Source of the DNA: Paracoccaceae bacterium
GTDB taxonomy: Bacteria; Pseudomonadota; Alphaproteobacteria; Rhodobacterales; Rhodobacteraceae
Assembly (NCBI GenBank): GCA_019454225.1
Contig: CP075370.1
Coordinates: 2,222,001 to 2,286,000, forward strand
DNA length: 64,000 nt
Reading direction: 5' to 3'
Of this stretch, positions 46,530-56,166 are shown one piece after another. Made by a program: the position numbers and the translations under genes. How positions within the stretch are numbered: position 1 is the stretch's first letter; every line of letters starts with the position of its first letter. The notes under the pieces are model-generated. The model made no database searches, was not told the origin of the DNA, and saw only the letters and a program-made list of their open reading frames with translations.

Positions 46530-47438
46530 TCACTCCGCGTCGGGGAAGGTTTCGCCGCGCAGGCGGGCAAGGGCCGCGCGGGCGGCGCCCACCGGCAGGA
46601 ACAGGCCGATCAGCGCCAGACCGGTGACATGGCTGGCGCCGCGCCAGATCAGGCCGGGCGGCGTGGGCAGCGCGGGTTCCAGCGGCGGCAGGGCCGAGGC
46701 GCCGCGCGGCCCGCGATCGGGCGCGGCGGCGGGTTCCGGCGCGGTTTCCGGCGTCGCCGCGCGCATGGGCCGGACGGGCCGCGCCTCGGCCTTCATCAGA
46801 AGGCGGATGGATTCCAGCGTATCACGCTCGGCATCGGCGACGGGCGCGCCCGCATCCGCGGGCTTGGCGCTGCGCGCGGCGGGCGCGGGGCGCGCCGCAG
46901 GGTGGCGCGGGTGATCGGCGGCGGCATCGGGCGGCAGCGTGACCGGAGCGGCGGCGACCGGGGTGACTGCCTCGGCGGCGGGCGGGGCGACCGGAGCGGC
47001 GGCGGGCGGGGCGACCGCCTCGGGGGCGGGCGGAGCGGCGGCGGCCCGGGCCCCCGGTGCGCCGGCCCAGGGCCGGATGGCCAGCCCTTCCAGCGGCGGC
47101 GGCGGGGCGACGGTTTCGCCCGCGGCCCCGATGAATCGGGCGCTGCCCTTCATCGCCGCGCCGACCTGTCCGACGGTGGGCAGGTAGCGCCCCGACCGGC
47201 CCAGCCGCGCCTCGGGGATGCGGAATTCGCCCAGCGCGACCCGGTCGCCCAGCCTGTCGAGATGCCGGGCCGCCCCGGCCACCACCGGCGCACCCCAGAG
47301 ACGGGTTTCGGCCAGTGCGGCACGGCCGAAGCCGCGCAGGTCGATGCGCGGGCGCGCGGAGCGTCCCCCCGACCAGATCGGCGGTCGCGCCTTGGGCTTG
47401 TCCCCGGGCAACCGGGGATCGGAGAAATAGGATGTCAT
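46530..47438 (-). CDS. Hypothetical Ala/Pro-rich protein
   Basis: A 302-residue protein. The N-terminal 110 residues look ordered (MTSYFSDPRLPGDKPKARPP, ARHLDRLGDRVALGEFRIPE). About residues 115-200 are low-complexity Ala/Pro (many APVAPP-type units), and the end has a hydrophobic helix (VTGLALIGLFLPVGAARAAL), maybe membrane-bound. No family recognised. The ATG at 47438 is chosen because the upstream frame extension has no coding character. Confidence 0.7.
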   Translation of the reverse strand: MTSYFSDPRLPGDKPKARPPIWSGGRSARPRIDLRGFGRAALAETRLWGAPVVAGAARHLDRLGDRVALGEFRIPEARLGRSGRYLPTVGQVGAAMKGSARFIGAAGETVAPPPPLEGLAIRPWAGAPGARAAAAPPAPEAVAPPAAAPVAPPAAEAVTPVAAAPVTLPPDAAADHPRHPAARPAPAARSAKPADAGAPVADAERDTLESIRLLMKAEARPVRPMRAATPETAPEPAAAPDRGPRGASALPPLEPALPTPPGLIWRGASHVTGLALIGLFLPVGAARAALARLRGETFPDAE

Positions 47439-47787
47439 CGTGCGGGATCCGGGGCAGCGGCAACCAACGCCTGTGATGCCGCCCGGGCGTGGCGTGCCGC
47501 CGGTTTTTTCATGGCGGAATTGTGGCAAAGGAGCCCCGGGGCGGAAACGGTGAATTGCCGGGAACCGCGCGTTGCGGTGCCTTGCCCCGCGAAATCCGCG
47601 TCACAGCGGGTGCCGCAGGGGCGTCGGACGCATGGCCCGATAGACGGCAGGCCACCGCTCCTATACCGTTTCGTGCGTGGGTTCGCCGCGCGTCCCCCGG
47701 TTGCGGTGGGGAAAGACCCGCCGCCCGGTCGGGACGCGGGCCAGGTATCCGGCCCGAGGTGGGCAGGTGTGTGGGGAGTGTGACTGA
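47439..47787. other. Intergenic region upstream of the second RTX gene
   Basis: The gap between two divergent genes should hold both promoters. I see no convincing sigma-70 pair, dyad or known operator. The 30 bases before the RTX start read GGTGGGCAGGTGTGTGGGGA, with GTGGGGAG as a weak ribosome site. Confidence 0.4.
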
Positions 47788-49461
47788 ATGGCCAATTTCA
47801 TCATCGGCTCCGGCTCGACGACGCCGGAAAACCTGGGTCCGGGCGAGATCGGCGCGGTGCTGCCGAACGGCGCGATCATCTTCAGCGGCAACAACGCCGT
47901 GGTCGTGAACGATGCCACGCTGTTCGTCAGCGGGCTGATCCTTGCCGAGGACGGGGCCGCGGTCATCGGCGTCGGAAACATGCGGGTCACGAATGCGGCC
48001 TCTGGTTCGATCATCGGGCAGGTCCTTCAGGTCGGCGGCCCCGGTGCCAGCACGACGGTCGCCAATGCGGGCCTGATCGAAGGCCGATTCGACGCCGTGT
48101 TCGTGGCCGATGGCGGCAATGTCAGCGTATTCAATACCGGCATGATCACCGGCACGGTGGGCACGGGCGTGAGCATCGCATCCAGCGGGGCGGTCCGCGT
48201 CATCAACGACGGGCATGTCAGCGGGGCGATCATCGGCGCATCCGTCAACAGTTCGGCCCAGATCAATATCCTCAACAGCGGTGTCATCGCCGGCGACAAC
48301 GGAATCCTGGGCGGGGGCAACGGCGCGTTCCGGGTCGAGAATACCGGCACCATCCAGGGGGGGATCCACCATACGGGGGGCACCGGCCCGATCCGCATCC
48401 TGAACACCGGCACGATCACCGGCGAGAATGCGATCACCAATGGTGGCAGCGGGCAGATGAACATCACCAGCACCGGCACCATCGTCGGCGCCGTCAACAT
48501 GGGCGGCGGCAACGACCGTTTCGACGGCCGCAGCGGCAACCAGTCCAGCGCGAATATCGACGGCGGCGGCGGCAACGACACGCTGCTGGGCAGCGAGAAC
48601 TTCGACCGCCTTTCCGGCGGCGGCGGCAACGACCGGCTCCGCGGTTACGGCGGCGATGACGAGATCTACGGCGGCGACGGCGACGACAACATCCGCGGCG
48701 CCGACGGCGACGACTATGTCGAGGGCGGGGCGGGCAACGACGATATCGCAGGCGGGCGCGGCAACGACTTCATCTCTGGCGGCGACGGCAACGACAACCT
48801 GCGCGGCGTTGACGGCAACGACGAGCTTCACGGCGACGGCGGGAACGACTCGCTCTTTGGCGGCACCGGGGACGACATCCTGTATGGCGGTGCCGACAAC
48901 GACAGGATCCTTGGTGGCGACGGCGAGGATCTGCTGTACGGAGGAACCGGGGACGATACGATCCTTGGCGGGCGCGGCGACGATGTCATCGAGGGGGACG
49001 ACGGCAATGACGTGCTGGGTGGCGACGCGGGTAGCGACATGCTGCGTGGCGGCGCAGGCGACGACACCATCGCGGGCGACGCGGGCAACGATACGCTGGA
49101 AGGCGGGGATGGCCGCGATGGCCTGAGCGGGGGCGATGGCGATGACTGGCTGTCGGGCGGCGCGGGCAACGACACGCTGACGGGCGGACGGGGGAACGAC
49201 ACGCTGACGGGTGGCGCGAACTCGGACCGCTTCGTGTTCGAACGCGCGGGCGGCAGCGATGTGGTGACCGATTTCCAGAACAACACCGACAGGCTGGACC
49301 TGCGAGTGTTCGCCTTCGCCGATGCGGCTGCCGTCATCGCCCTGGCGGAAACGCGGGCGGACGGGTTGTTCATCGACCTGTCGTCGGTGGGCGGCGGCGA
49401 CATCCTGATCACGGCGGGTCTGACCCTTGCCCAGCTGGACGCGACCGACATGCTGCTGTGA
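47788..49461 (+). CDS. RTX calcium-binding protein with beta-helix-like N-terminus
   Basis: A 557-residue acidic protein with no signal peptide. Residues about 1-240 consist of loosely repeated strands of the type NTGTIxG / NSGVIAG (for example RVENTGTIQGGI and RILNTGTITGENA), suggesting a right-handed beta-helix. From about 245 to 480 there are some 25 GGxGxDxLxGG calcium-binding nonapeptides. The end, GANSDRFVFERAGGSDVVTD followed by FQNNTDRLDLRVF, is a type I secretion C-terminus. It is likely exported by an ABC system encoded elsewhere. It has no recognisable enzyme domain. Confidence 0.88.
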   Translation: MANFIIGSGSTTPENLGPGEIGAVLPNGAIIFSGNNAVVVNDATLFVSGLILAEDGAAVIGVGNMRVTNAASGSIIGQVLQVGGPGASTTVANAGLIEGRFDAVFVADGGNVSVFNTGMITGTVGTGVSIASSGAVRVINDGHVSGAIIGASVNSSAQINILNSGVIAGDNGILGGGNGAFRVENTGTIQGGIHHTGGTGPIRILNTGTITGENAITNGGSGQMNITSTGTIVGAVNMGGGNDRFDGRSGNQSSANIDGGGGNDTLLGSENFDRLSGGGGNDRLRGYGGDDEIYGGDGDDNIRGADGDDYVEGGAGNDDIAGGRGNDFISGGDGNDNLRGVDGNDELHGDGGNDSLFGGTGDDILYGGADNDRILGGDGEDLLYGGTGDDTILGGRGDDVIEGDDGNDVLGGDAGSDMLRGGAGDDTIAGDAGNDTLEGGDGRDGLSGGDGDDWLSGGAGNDTLTGGRGNDTLTGGANSDRFVFERAGGSDVVTDFQNNTDRLDLRVFAFADAAAVIALAETRADGLFIDLSSVGGGDILITAGLTLAQLDATDMLL

Positions 49462-49476
49462 CCGGCGCAAGCGAAA

Positions 49477-49500
49477 GGGCCGCGCCATGTGGCGCGGCCC
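49477..49500. terminator. Bidirectional terminator between RTX gene and glnA
   Basis: GGGCCGCGCC (49477-49486) and GGCGCGGCCC (49491-49500) form a perfect 10-bp stem with loop ATGT, followed by CTCTCT on the plus strand, between converging genes. Confidence 0.7.
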
Positions 49501-49527
49501 CTCTCTGCCCGGCGGGGGAGGACCCGC

Positions 49528-50937
49528 TCAGCAGGAATAGTACATCTGGTATTCCACCGGGTGCGGCGTGTGTTCGTAGGCGTAGACCTCTTCCCACTTC
49601 AGCGCCATGTAGCCTTCCAGCTGGTCCTTGGTGAACACGTCGCCCTTGAGCAGGAAGTCGTGGTCCTTCTCCAGTTCCTCCAGCGCCTCGCGGAGCGAGC
49701 CGCAGACGGTGGGGATGGCGGCGAGTTCCTCGGGCGGCAGGTCGTACAGGTCCTTGTCCGAGGCGGGGCCGGGGTCGATCTTGTTCTGGATCCCGTCGAG
49801 GCCGGCCATCAGCAGCGCCGCGAAGGCCAGGTAGGGGTTGGCCGACGGATCGGGGAAGCGGGCCTCGACACGCTTGGCCTTGGGCGATTCCGTCCACGGA
49901 ATGCGGACGCAGCCCGAACGGTTGCGGGCCGAATAGGCGCGCAGCACCGGGGCCTCGAAACCGGGGATCAGGCGCTTGTAGCTGTTGGTGCCCGGGTTCG
50001 TCAGCGCGTTCAGCGCCTTGGCGTGCTTGAGGATGCCACCGATGAAGTACAGGGCTTCCTGCGAGAGGTCGGCATACTTGTCGCCCGCGAAGAGCGGCTT
50101 GCCGTCCTTCCAGATCGACATGTTGACGTGCATCCCCGAGCCGTTGTCGCCCTTCATGGGCTTGGGCATGAAGGTGACGGTCTTGCCATAGGCATGCGCC
50201 ACGTTCTGGATGACGTACTTGTATTTCAGGATGTTGTCGGCCTGTTCGGTCAGGCCGCCGAAGACCAGGCCAAGCTCGTGCTGGCAGGTGGCGACCTCGT
50301 GGTGGTGCTTGTCCACCTTCATGCCCATCCGCTTCATCGTGGACAGCATTTCCGACCGCAGGTCCTGCGCCTCGTCAATGGGGTTCACCGGGAAGTAGCC
50401 GCCCTTGTGGCCCGCGCGATGGGCGAGGTTGCCGCCTTCCATCTCGGCGTCGGTGTTCCATGCCGCCGCTTCCGCGTCGATCTGGTAGGCCACCTTGGCG
50501 GGCGTCACCGAATAGCGCACGTCATCGAAGATGAAGAATTCGGCCTCGGGGCCGAAGTAGGCGTTGTCGCCGATGCCGGTGGACTTGAGGTAGGCCTCGG
50601 CCTTCACGGCGGTGCCGCGCGGGTCGCGGCTGTAGGGCTCGCCGGTGTCGGGCTCGACCACGTTGCAATGCACGCACATGGTCTTTTCGGCGTAGAACGG
50701 GTCGATGTAGACCGAACCCGCATCCGGGATCAGCTTCATGTCGGACTGGTCGATCGACTTCCAGCCGGCGATGGACGATCCGTCGAACATGAAGCCTTCC
50801 TCGAAGAAGTCCTCGTCCACCAGATCGGCGATCAGCGTGACGTGCTGCAGCTTGCCGCGCGGATCGGTGAAACGGATGTCGACGTATTCGACCTCCTCCT
50901 CCTTGATGAGTTTGAGAGCGTCCTTGACCTTGCTCAT
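49528..50937 (-). CDS. glnA: Glutamine synthetase type I
   Basis: A 469-residue GSI enzyme making glutamine from glutamate and ammonia. Motifs: [18 protein letters not shown], the metal site [28 protein letters not shown] (ATP loop), [17 protein letters not shown] and the adenylylation loop [11 protein letters not shown] with its Tyr, so it should be switched by GlnE. AGGAG precedes the ATG. It follows glnB by 57 bases; a short G5/C5 hairpin (50969-50985) lies in the gap and may tune glnA relative to glnB. Confidence 0.97.
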   Translation of the reverse strand: MSKVKDALKLIKEEEVEYVDIRFTDPRGKLQHVTLIADLVDEDFFEEGFMFDGSSIAGWKSIDQSDMKLIPDAGSVYIDPFYAEKTMCVHCNVVEPDTGEPYSRDPRGTAVKAEAYLKSTGIGDNAYFGPEAEFFIFDDVRYSVTPAKVAYQIDAEAAAWNTDAEMEGGNLAHRAGHKGGYFPVNPIDEAQDLRSEMLSTMKRMGMKVDKHHHEVATCQHELGLVFGGLTEQADNILKYKYVIQNVAHAYGKTVTFMPKPMKGDNGSGMHVNMSIWKDGKPLFAGDKYADLSQEALYFIGGILKHAKALNALTNPGTNSYKRLIPGFEAPVLRAYSARNRSGCVRIPWTESPKAKRVEARFPDPSANPYLAFAALLMAGLDGIQNKIDPGPASDKDLYDLPPEELAAIPTVCGSLREALEELEKDHDFLLKGDVFTKDQLEGYMALKWEEVYAYEHTPHPVEYQMYYSC

Positions 50938-50994
50938 CGGTATAAGTCTCCTCTGGATGGATCGTGCAGGGGGCGTCGGTCCCCCCGGAATGGA

Positions 50995-51468
<474 letters not shown>

Positions 51469-51507
51469 CTATGAAACGGGCAGTTTGAGAACGGATCGGG
51501 GCGTGTC

Positions 51508-52212
51508 ATGGATGATGTCGTCACATCTGCCCAAATGCGCGCCATCGAGGCGGCGGCGATTGCCACGGGAACGGTGACGGGCGCCGCGCTGATGGACCGG
51601 GCCGGGCAGGGCGTGGTTGCGGCGATGCTGGCCGAATGGCCCGCCCTGGCGCAGGGGCCGCAGTCTGCGCTCGTGCTCTGCGGACCGGGCAACAACGGCG
51701 GCGACGGGTTCGTGGTGGCGCGACTGCTGGCGGCGCGGGGGTGGCGGGTGTCGGCCTTCCTGCTGGGCGACCCCGCGCGCCTGCCGCCCGATGCCCGCGC
51801 CGCGCATGCGGCCTGGACCGTGATCGCGCCGACGCAGGACTACACCGCCGAAAACCTGGCGCGTGCCGCCGCGACCCATGCCGCGGACCGGCCGCTGGTC
51901 GTGGTGGATGCGCTGTTCGGGATCGGCCTGTCGCGGCCCCTGGGCGATGCCGTGATGCGGCCCTGGCAGGCGTTCATCGACACCGCCGCGACCCTGTTGC
52001 CGGTGGGCAGGCTGCATCTGGTCGCGGTCGACGTGCCCTCGGGCCTGTCGGACGACCTGCCCGACGGGGCCACGCTGCGGGACGGTCTGGACCCCGCCAC
52101 GCCCTGCCTGACCGTGACCTTCCACGCGCCGAAGCCGGCGCACCGGGCGATGCGTGCCGCGGGCGCGCGTGTCGTGGTCGTTGACATCGGGTTGCCGCGC
52201 GCTTCTTCCTGA
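51508..52212 (+). CDS. nnrE: NAD(P)H-hydrate epimerase
   Basis: A 234-residue YjeF-N domain enzyme that interconverts R and S forms of hydrated NAD(P)H. The phosphate-binding GPGNNGGDGFVVARLL (residues 59-74), VDALFGIGLSRPL and VAVDVPSGL are intact. In most bacteria this domain is fused to the dehydratase; here a TGA follows and the dehydratase begins 3 bases later in another frame. It is divergent from glnB. Confidence 0.9.
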   Translation: MDDVVTSAQMRAIEAAAIATGTVTGAALMDRAGQGVVAAMLAEWPALAQGPQSALVLCGPGNNGGDGFVVARLLAARGWRVSAFLLGDPARLPPDARAAHAAWTVIAPTQDYTAENLARAAATHAADRPLVVVDALFGIGLSRPLGDAVMRPWQAFIDTAATLLPVGRLHLVAVDVPSGLSDDLPDGATLRDGLDPATPCLTVTFHAPKPAHRAMRAAGARVVVVDIGLPRASS

Positions 52213-52214
52213 CG

Positions 52215-53081
52215 ATGCAGATGGAACCGATCCAACCCGACCGCGAAATGCTGCGCGACCGCCTGGCCAAGCGGGCCGAGGCGCACAAGTACGCCTATGG
52301 CCATGCGCTGATCCTGGCGGGCGGCCCGGGCGAGGGCGGGGCGGCGCGGCTGTCGGCGCGGGGCGCGCTGCGCATCGGGGCGGGGCTGGTGACGGTGGCC
52401 TGCCCGATGTCGGCGCTGTCGGAAAACTCGGCGCGGCTGGACACGATCATGCTGCGTCCGCTGCATGACGGTGCGGCGCTGGCGCGGCTGTTGGAGGATG
52501 CGCGGTACAATGCGCTCTGCCTGGGGCCGGGGATGGGCTATGACCGGGCGCGCGCGCTGCTGCCTCAGGCGCTGCGGTCGGGACGGCGGGTGGTGATCGA
52601 TGCCGACGCGCTGTCGGCCTATGCCGAGGCACCGCAGGCCCTGTTCGCCATGCTGCATCCCGACGCGATCCTGACCCCGCATGGCGGCGAGTTCCGGCGC
52701 CTGTTCCCCGACCTTGCCGCCCGGTTGCAGGCACCGACCTATCCCGAGGCCAAGGTTGAGGCCACGCGCGAGGCGGCGCGGCGCGCCGGGGCCGTCGTGC
52801 TGTTCAAGGGGGCCGAGACGGTGGTGGCGACGCCCGCGGGCGACGTGGCGGTGAACGCGGCGACGGGCGACCGCGCGGCACCCTGGCTGGCCACGGCGGG
52901 GTCCGGCGATGTGCTGGCGGGGTTCGTGGCGGGGCTGATGGCGCGGGGGCTGGTGCCCTTCGAGGCGGGCACGATGGCGGCCTGGCTGCATGTGGAATGC
53001 GCCCGTGCCTTCGGCCCCGGCCTGATCGCCGAGGACCTGCCCGAGATGCTGCCGGGCGTGTTCCGCGCCCTGGGGCTGTAG
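52215..53081 (+). CDS. nnrD: ADP-dependent NAD(P)H-hydrate dehydratase
   Basis: A 288-residue YjeF-C (ribokinase-fold) enzyme that repairs S-NAD(P)HX using ADP or ATP. KYAYGHALILAGGPGEGG with SARGALRIGAGLVTVA, LGPGMG, VIDADALSA, LTPHGGEFRRLF and the nucleotide motif TAGSGDVLAGFVAGL are intact. Reading continues almost directly from nnrE, so the pair is co-translated. The P450 gene meets it tail to tail 7 bases on. Confidence 0.92.
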   Translation: MQMEPIQPDREMLRDRLAKRAEAHKYAYGHALILAGGPGEGGAARLSARGALRIGAGLVTVACPMSALSENSARLDTIMLRPLHDGAALARLLEDARYNALCLGPGMGYDRARALLPQALRSGRRVVIDADALSAYAEAPQALFAMLHPDAILTPHGGEFRRLFPDLAARLQAPTYPEAKVEATREAARRAGAVVLFKGAETVVATPAGDVAVNAATGDRAAPWLATAGSGDVLAGFVAGLMARGLVPFEAGTMAAWLHVECARAFGPGLIAEDLPEMLPGVFRALGL

Positions 53082-53088
53082 CGGCGCG

Positions 53089-54246
53089 CTACCAGGCGAC
53101 CGGCACGGCCACCGGGCCGCGGAAGGCCCAGCCGTGGAACCGGACCGGCCCGTCCAGCCGCAGGCCCGGCAGGCGTTCGAACAGCATCGGCAGCGCCACA
53201 TCGGCGATCAGCGCGCGGGATGCGGCCGCACCGGCGCAGAAATGCGGGCCCGCGCCGAAGGTCAGGGCGGCGCTGCAGTCGCGCGTCAGGTCGAACCGGT
53301 CAGGGTCGGTGAAATGCGCGGCGTCGCGGTTGCCCGACCCGAACATCAGGAACACCCGGTCGCCGGTGCGCACCGTGGCGCCCGCGACGACATCGTCCCG
53401 CGCGACGCGGCGCGGCGACATGCCGATGGGGGCGATCCAGCGGCCGTATTCGGCAAGGACCTGCGCCCAGTCGGCCCCGCCGTCGCGCAGCAGCGCCCGC
53501 TGCCCGGGATGCGCCAGAACCGCCCAGGCGGCCCCGGCGATGGCGTCGCGGGGCTCGTTCTGCCCGCCCGAGATCACCAGCTTCACATTGGCGCGGATGC
53601 TGTCCATCGGCAGCCCCGCCTGCATCTGCACCGACAGGACCGAGAGGTCCGGCGCTGCCGCCAGTTCCGGCATCCGGCGGTCGATATGGGCGTCGATCGC
53701 GGCGGTGGCGGCGTGGCAGCGCGCCTCGACCGCCGCATCCCCGGCGTAGTTGGCGCAGCCGTCGATCATCGCCTGGCTGACGCGGTCCATTTCCTGCGGC
53801 GGCATGCCGGCAAGCCCGGTGATCGCCACCAGCGCGGCGCCCGACAGCGGCATCGCATAGTCCGCCACCAGATCGCAGCCGCCGCGCGGGGCAAGATCGT
53901 CCAGCAGGCGCGCCGCCGCCGCGCGGAAACCCGCAACCCAGGTGTCGCGCACGGTGCGCGGGCTGAGCGCGGGAAACAGGATGCGCCGCTCTGCCTGATG
54001 CGCGGCGCCGTCCTTGCGCATCATGTTCTCGCCCATCAGGCGGGTCATCAGGCCCTCGGGCTGGTTCGATGACAGGACATCCGTGCGCTTTTCCTCGCGG
54101 AAGATGTCGTCGCGCCGGGTGACCAGCAAGGCGCCGAGCTGCGGGACAAGGCATGCCGGTGCCGTTGCCCGCATCCGGGCCAGCGTCGGGTAGGGATCGG
54201 CCGCGAAGGCGGCGGGGTCGATGGCAAAGACCGGGGCGGCGGGCAT
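53089..54246 (-). CDS. Cytochrome P450
   Basis: A 385-residue soluble P450. The haem loop is LTFGAGPHFCAGAAASRALI with its thiolate Cys near residue 335, and the K-helix ExxR is EYGRW. The I-helix reads VISGGQNEPRDAI instead of the usual AGxD/ExT, so the acid is Gln and the conserved Thr is Asn. The ATG at 54246 (MPAAPVFAIDPAAFAADPYP) is chosen. No ferredoxin or reductase gene is beside it. It is the last gene of a six-gene minus-strand run; substrate unknown. Confidence 0.93.
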   Translation of the reverse strand: MPAAPVFAIDPAAFAADPYPTLARMRATAPACLVPQLGALLVTRRDDIFREEKRTDVLSSNQPEGLMTRLMGENMMRKDGAAHQAERRILFPALSPRTVRDTWVAGFRAAAARLLDDLAPRGGCDLVADYAMPLSGAALVAITGLAGMPPQEMDRVSQAMIDGCANYAGDAAVEARCHAATAAIDAHIDRRMPELAAAPDLSVLSVQMQAGLPMDSIRANVKLVISGGQNEPRDAIAGAAWAVLAHPGQRALLRDGGADWAQVLAEYGRWIAPIGMSPRRVARDDVVAGATVRTGDRVFLMFGSGNRDAAHFTDPDRFDLTRDCSAALTFGAGPHFCAGAAASRALIADVALPMLFERLPGLRLDGPVRFHGWAFRGPVAVPVAW

Positions 54247-54295
54247 GACGCAATCCTCGCGCAGGCCCGCAGCGTCGGCGCGGGCGCGGCCCGCG

Positions 54296-54898
54296 TCAAG
54301 CCCGCATGCGGGGCCGCCAGCGACGCGCCGCAAGACCCAGCGCGACCGCCGCGACCGCAAGGATGGCCCCCGTCGTCGCGGCGCCGCCGGCGGCTTGCTG
54401 CGCCGTATCGGCAAAGATCCATCCGAGGCCGGCATAAAGCGCCGCCCACAGCACGCGTCCCGCCAGCGCCACGCCTGCGAAGGGCAGGACCTGCAGGCCC
54501 GCGGCACCGGCGACAAGGCTGGTCGCGGGGCCGAGCGGCGGGATCAGCCAGCGCGTGACGAACACGGCGGCAAGGCCGTGGCGCGACAGCATGACCTCGG
54601 CCCGGCCGAGGCAGGCGGACAGGCGTGGCCGCGACGCCGCGCGCGCGCGGATCGCGCCGCCGCAGGACGCTCCCAGCCGGAGGCCGCCCAGATCGCCCGC
54701 CAGCGCCCCGGCCGTGCCGGCGGCGATCACGGCGGGCAGCCAGACCAGTCCGGCCGCGGCGGCCGCCCCGCCCAGCGCCAGAACCAGCGACGCGGGCCCC
54801 GGCACGCCAAGGCCGGTGATGCAGGCCATCCCCGCGACAAGCGCAAGGATCAGGGCCGGGTCGGCGGTGGCAATCAGTTCGGTCAGGGGCGGTGCCAT
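54296..54898 (-). CDS. DedA-family membrane protein
   Basis: A 200-residue integral membrane protein of the DedA/VTT family, thought to flip or scramble lipids. The diagnostic block is FVTRWLIPPLGPATSLVAGAAGL (about residues 113-135), preceded by GLGVPGPASLVLALGG and followed by further hydrophobic helices. No Cys-based or enzymatic motif. It lies between the VWA gene and the P450 gene on the same strand. Confidence 0.85.
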   Translation of the reverse strand: MAPPLTELIATADPALILALVAGMACITGLGVPGPASLVLALGGAAAAAGLVWLPAVIAAGTAGALAGDLGGLRLGASCGGAIRARAASRPRLSACLGRAEVMLSRHGLAAVFVTRWLIPPLGPATSLVAGAAGLQVLPFAGVALAGRVLWAALYAGLGWIFADTAQQAAGGAATTGAILAVAAVALGLAARRWRPRMRA

Positions 54899-54950
54899 CG
54901 GCCAAGCCTGCCCGCCGCCTGTAACGGCGGCGTGACGGCGCGTCGCCCGG

Positions 54951-56135
54951 TCAGCGGCCGATGGCGCGGGTTCCCCGGGCGATGCCGTCCAGCGTCATCG
55001 GCACCATGCGTTCGGGAAAGATCTGGCGGATCAGCCGGATCGAATGCGTATGGTCCCAGAACCGTTCGGGCACCGGGTTGATCCACAGATGCGCGGGCCA
55101 TTGCGCCGCCGCGCGCGCCAGCCAGACCTGTCCGGCCTCGGCGTTCCAGTGTTCGTTGGCGCCGCCGGGGTGCAGCACCTCGTAGGGGCTCATGGTGGCG
55201 TCGCCGACGAAGATGCATTTCCAGTCGGGCCCGTAGGTGCGCAGCAGGTCCCATGTCGGCGTCTGCGCATCCCAGCGGCGGCGGTTGTCGCGCCAGACGC
55301 CTTCGTACAGGCAGTTGTGGAAGTAGAAGTGTTCGAGATGGCGGAACTCGGACCGGGCGGCGCTGAACAGTTCCTCGACCACCTTCACATGCGGGTCCAT
55401 GCTGCCGCCGATGTCGAGGAACAGCAGAACCTTGACGGCGTTCCTGCGCTCGGGGCGGGTCTGCACGTCCAGCCAGCCGTGGTCGGCAGTGGCGCGGATG
55501 GTGGCATCGAGATCCAGCTCTTCCGCCGCGCCGTCGCGGGCCCAGCGGCGCAGGCGGCGCAGCGCCACCTTGATGTTGCGGGTGCCAAGCTCGACCTGGT
55601 CGTCGAGGTTGCGGAACTCGCGCTTGTCCCAGACCTTGACGGCGCGGCCGTGGCGCCCCTCGTCCTGGCCGATGCGCACGCCTTCCGGGTTGAAGCCGTG
55701 GGCGCCGAAGGGCGAGGTGCCGGCCGTGCCGATCCACTTGTTCCCGCCCTGATGGCGGCCCTTCTGCTCGGCCAGGCGCTGCCGCAGCGTTTCCATCAGC
55801 CTGTCGAATCCGCCCAGGGCCTGCACGGCGGCGCGTTCCTCGGCCGTCAGGTGCCGTTCGGCCAGCTTCTCCAGCCAGTCGGAGGGCAGGTCCAGCGCCT
55901 CCAGCACCTGTTGCTCGGTGATCGCGTCCAGACCGCGGAACGCCTCGGCAAAGGCACGATCGAACCGGTCGAGATGGCGTTCGTCCTTGACCATCGCGGT
56001 GCGGGCGAGGTGATAGAACCCCTCGACATCGAAGGTGGTCAGCCCGGCCGCGACGCCTTCCAGGAAGGACAGGAATTCGCGCAGCGACACCGGCACGCCG
56101 GTGCGGCGCAGCGTGTCGAAGAAGGGCAGGAACAT
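54951..56135 (-). CDS. VWA domain (CoxE-like) protein, partner of MoxR ATPases
   Basis: A 394-residue cytosolic protein. The N-terminal half is helical (PFFDTLRRTGVPVSLREFLS), the middle is a conserved charged linker with GTSPFGAHGFNPEGVRIGQ, and the C-terminal VWA domain carries the metal site LLFLDIGGSMDPH near residues 238-249 (DxGxS in place of DxSxS). FFHNCLYEGVW-type and IFVGDATMSPYEV are also conserved. Such proteins work with MoxR AAA+ ATPases to insert metals or assemble complexes; the MoxR gene here lies 4.2 kb upstream (60370). It is 31 bases from the pyruvyl transferase gene. Confidence 0.88.
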   Translation of the reverse strand: MFLPFFDTLRRTGVPVSLREFLSFLEGVAAGLTTFDVEGFYHLARTAMVKDERHLDRFDRAFAEAFRGLDAITEQQVLEALDLPSDWLEKLAERHLTAEERAAVQALGGFDRLMETLRQRLAEQKGRHQGGNKWIGTAGTSPFGAHGFNPEGVRIGQDEGRHGRAVKVWDKREFRNLDDQVELGTRNIKVALRRLRRWARDGAAEELDLDATIRATADHGWLDVQTRPERRNAVKVLLFLDIGGSMDPHVKVVEELFSAARSEFRHLEHFYFHNCLYEGVWRDNRRRWDAQTPTWDLLRTYGPDWKCIFVGDATMSPYEVLHPGGANEHWNAEAGQVWLARAAAQWPAHLWINPVPERFWDHTHSIRLIRQIFPERMVPMTLDGIARGTRAIGR

Positions 56136-56166
56136 CGGTGTCTCCGCACTGGGCCGGGGCCGAGTG

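Noticed and set aside
48530-49220. Regular repeats resembling a CRISPR or tandem array
   Set aside because: The spacing (27 or 18 bases) and content are those of RTX codon repeats within an open frame; no spacers or cas genes.
47509-49488. A 659-codon open frame opposite the second RTX gene
   Set aside because: Antisense shadow of GGxGxDxLx repeats; its VVA-rich translation simply mirrors the repeat DNA.
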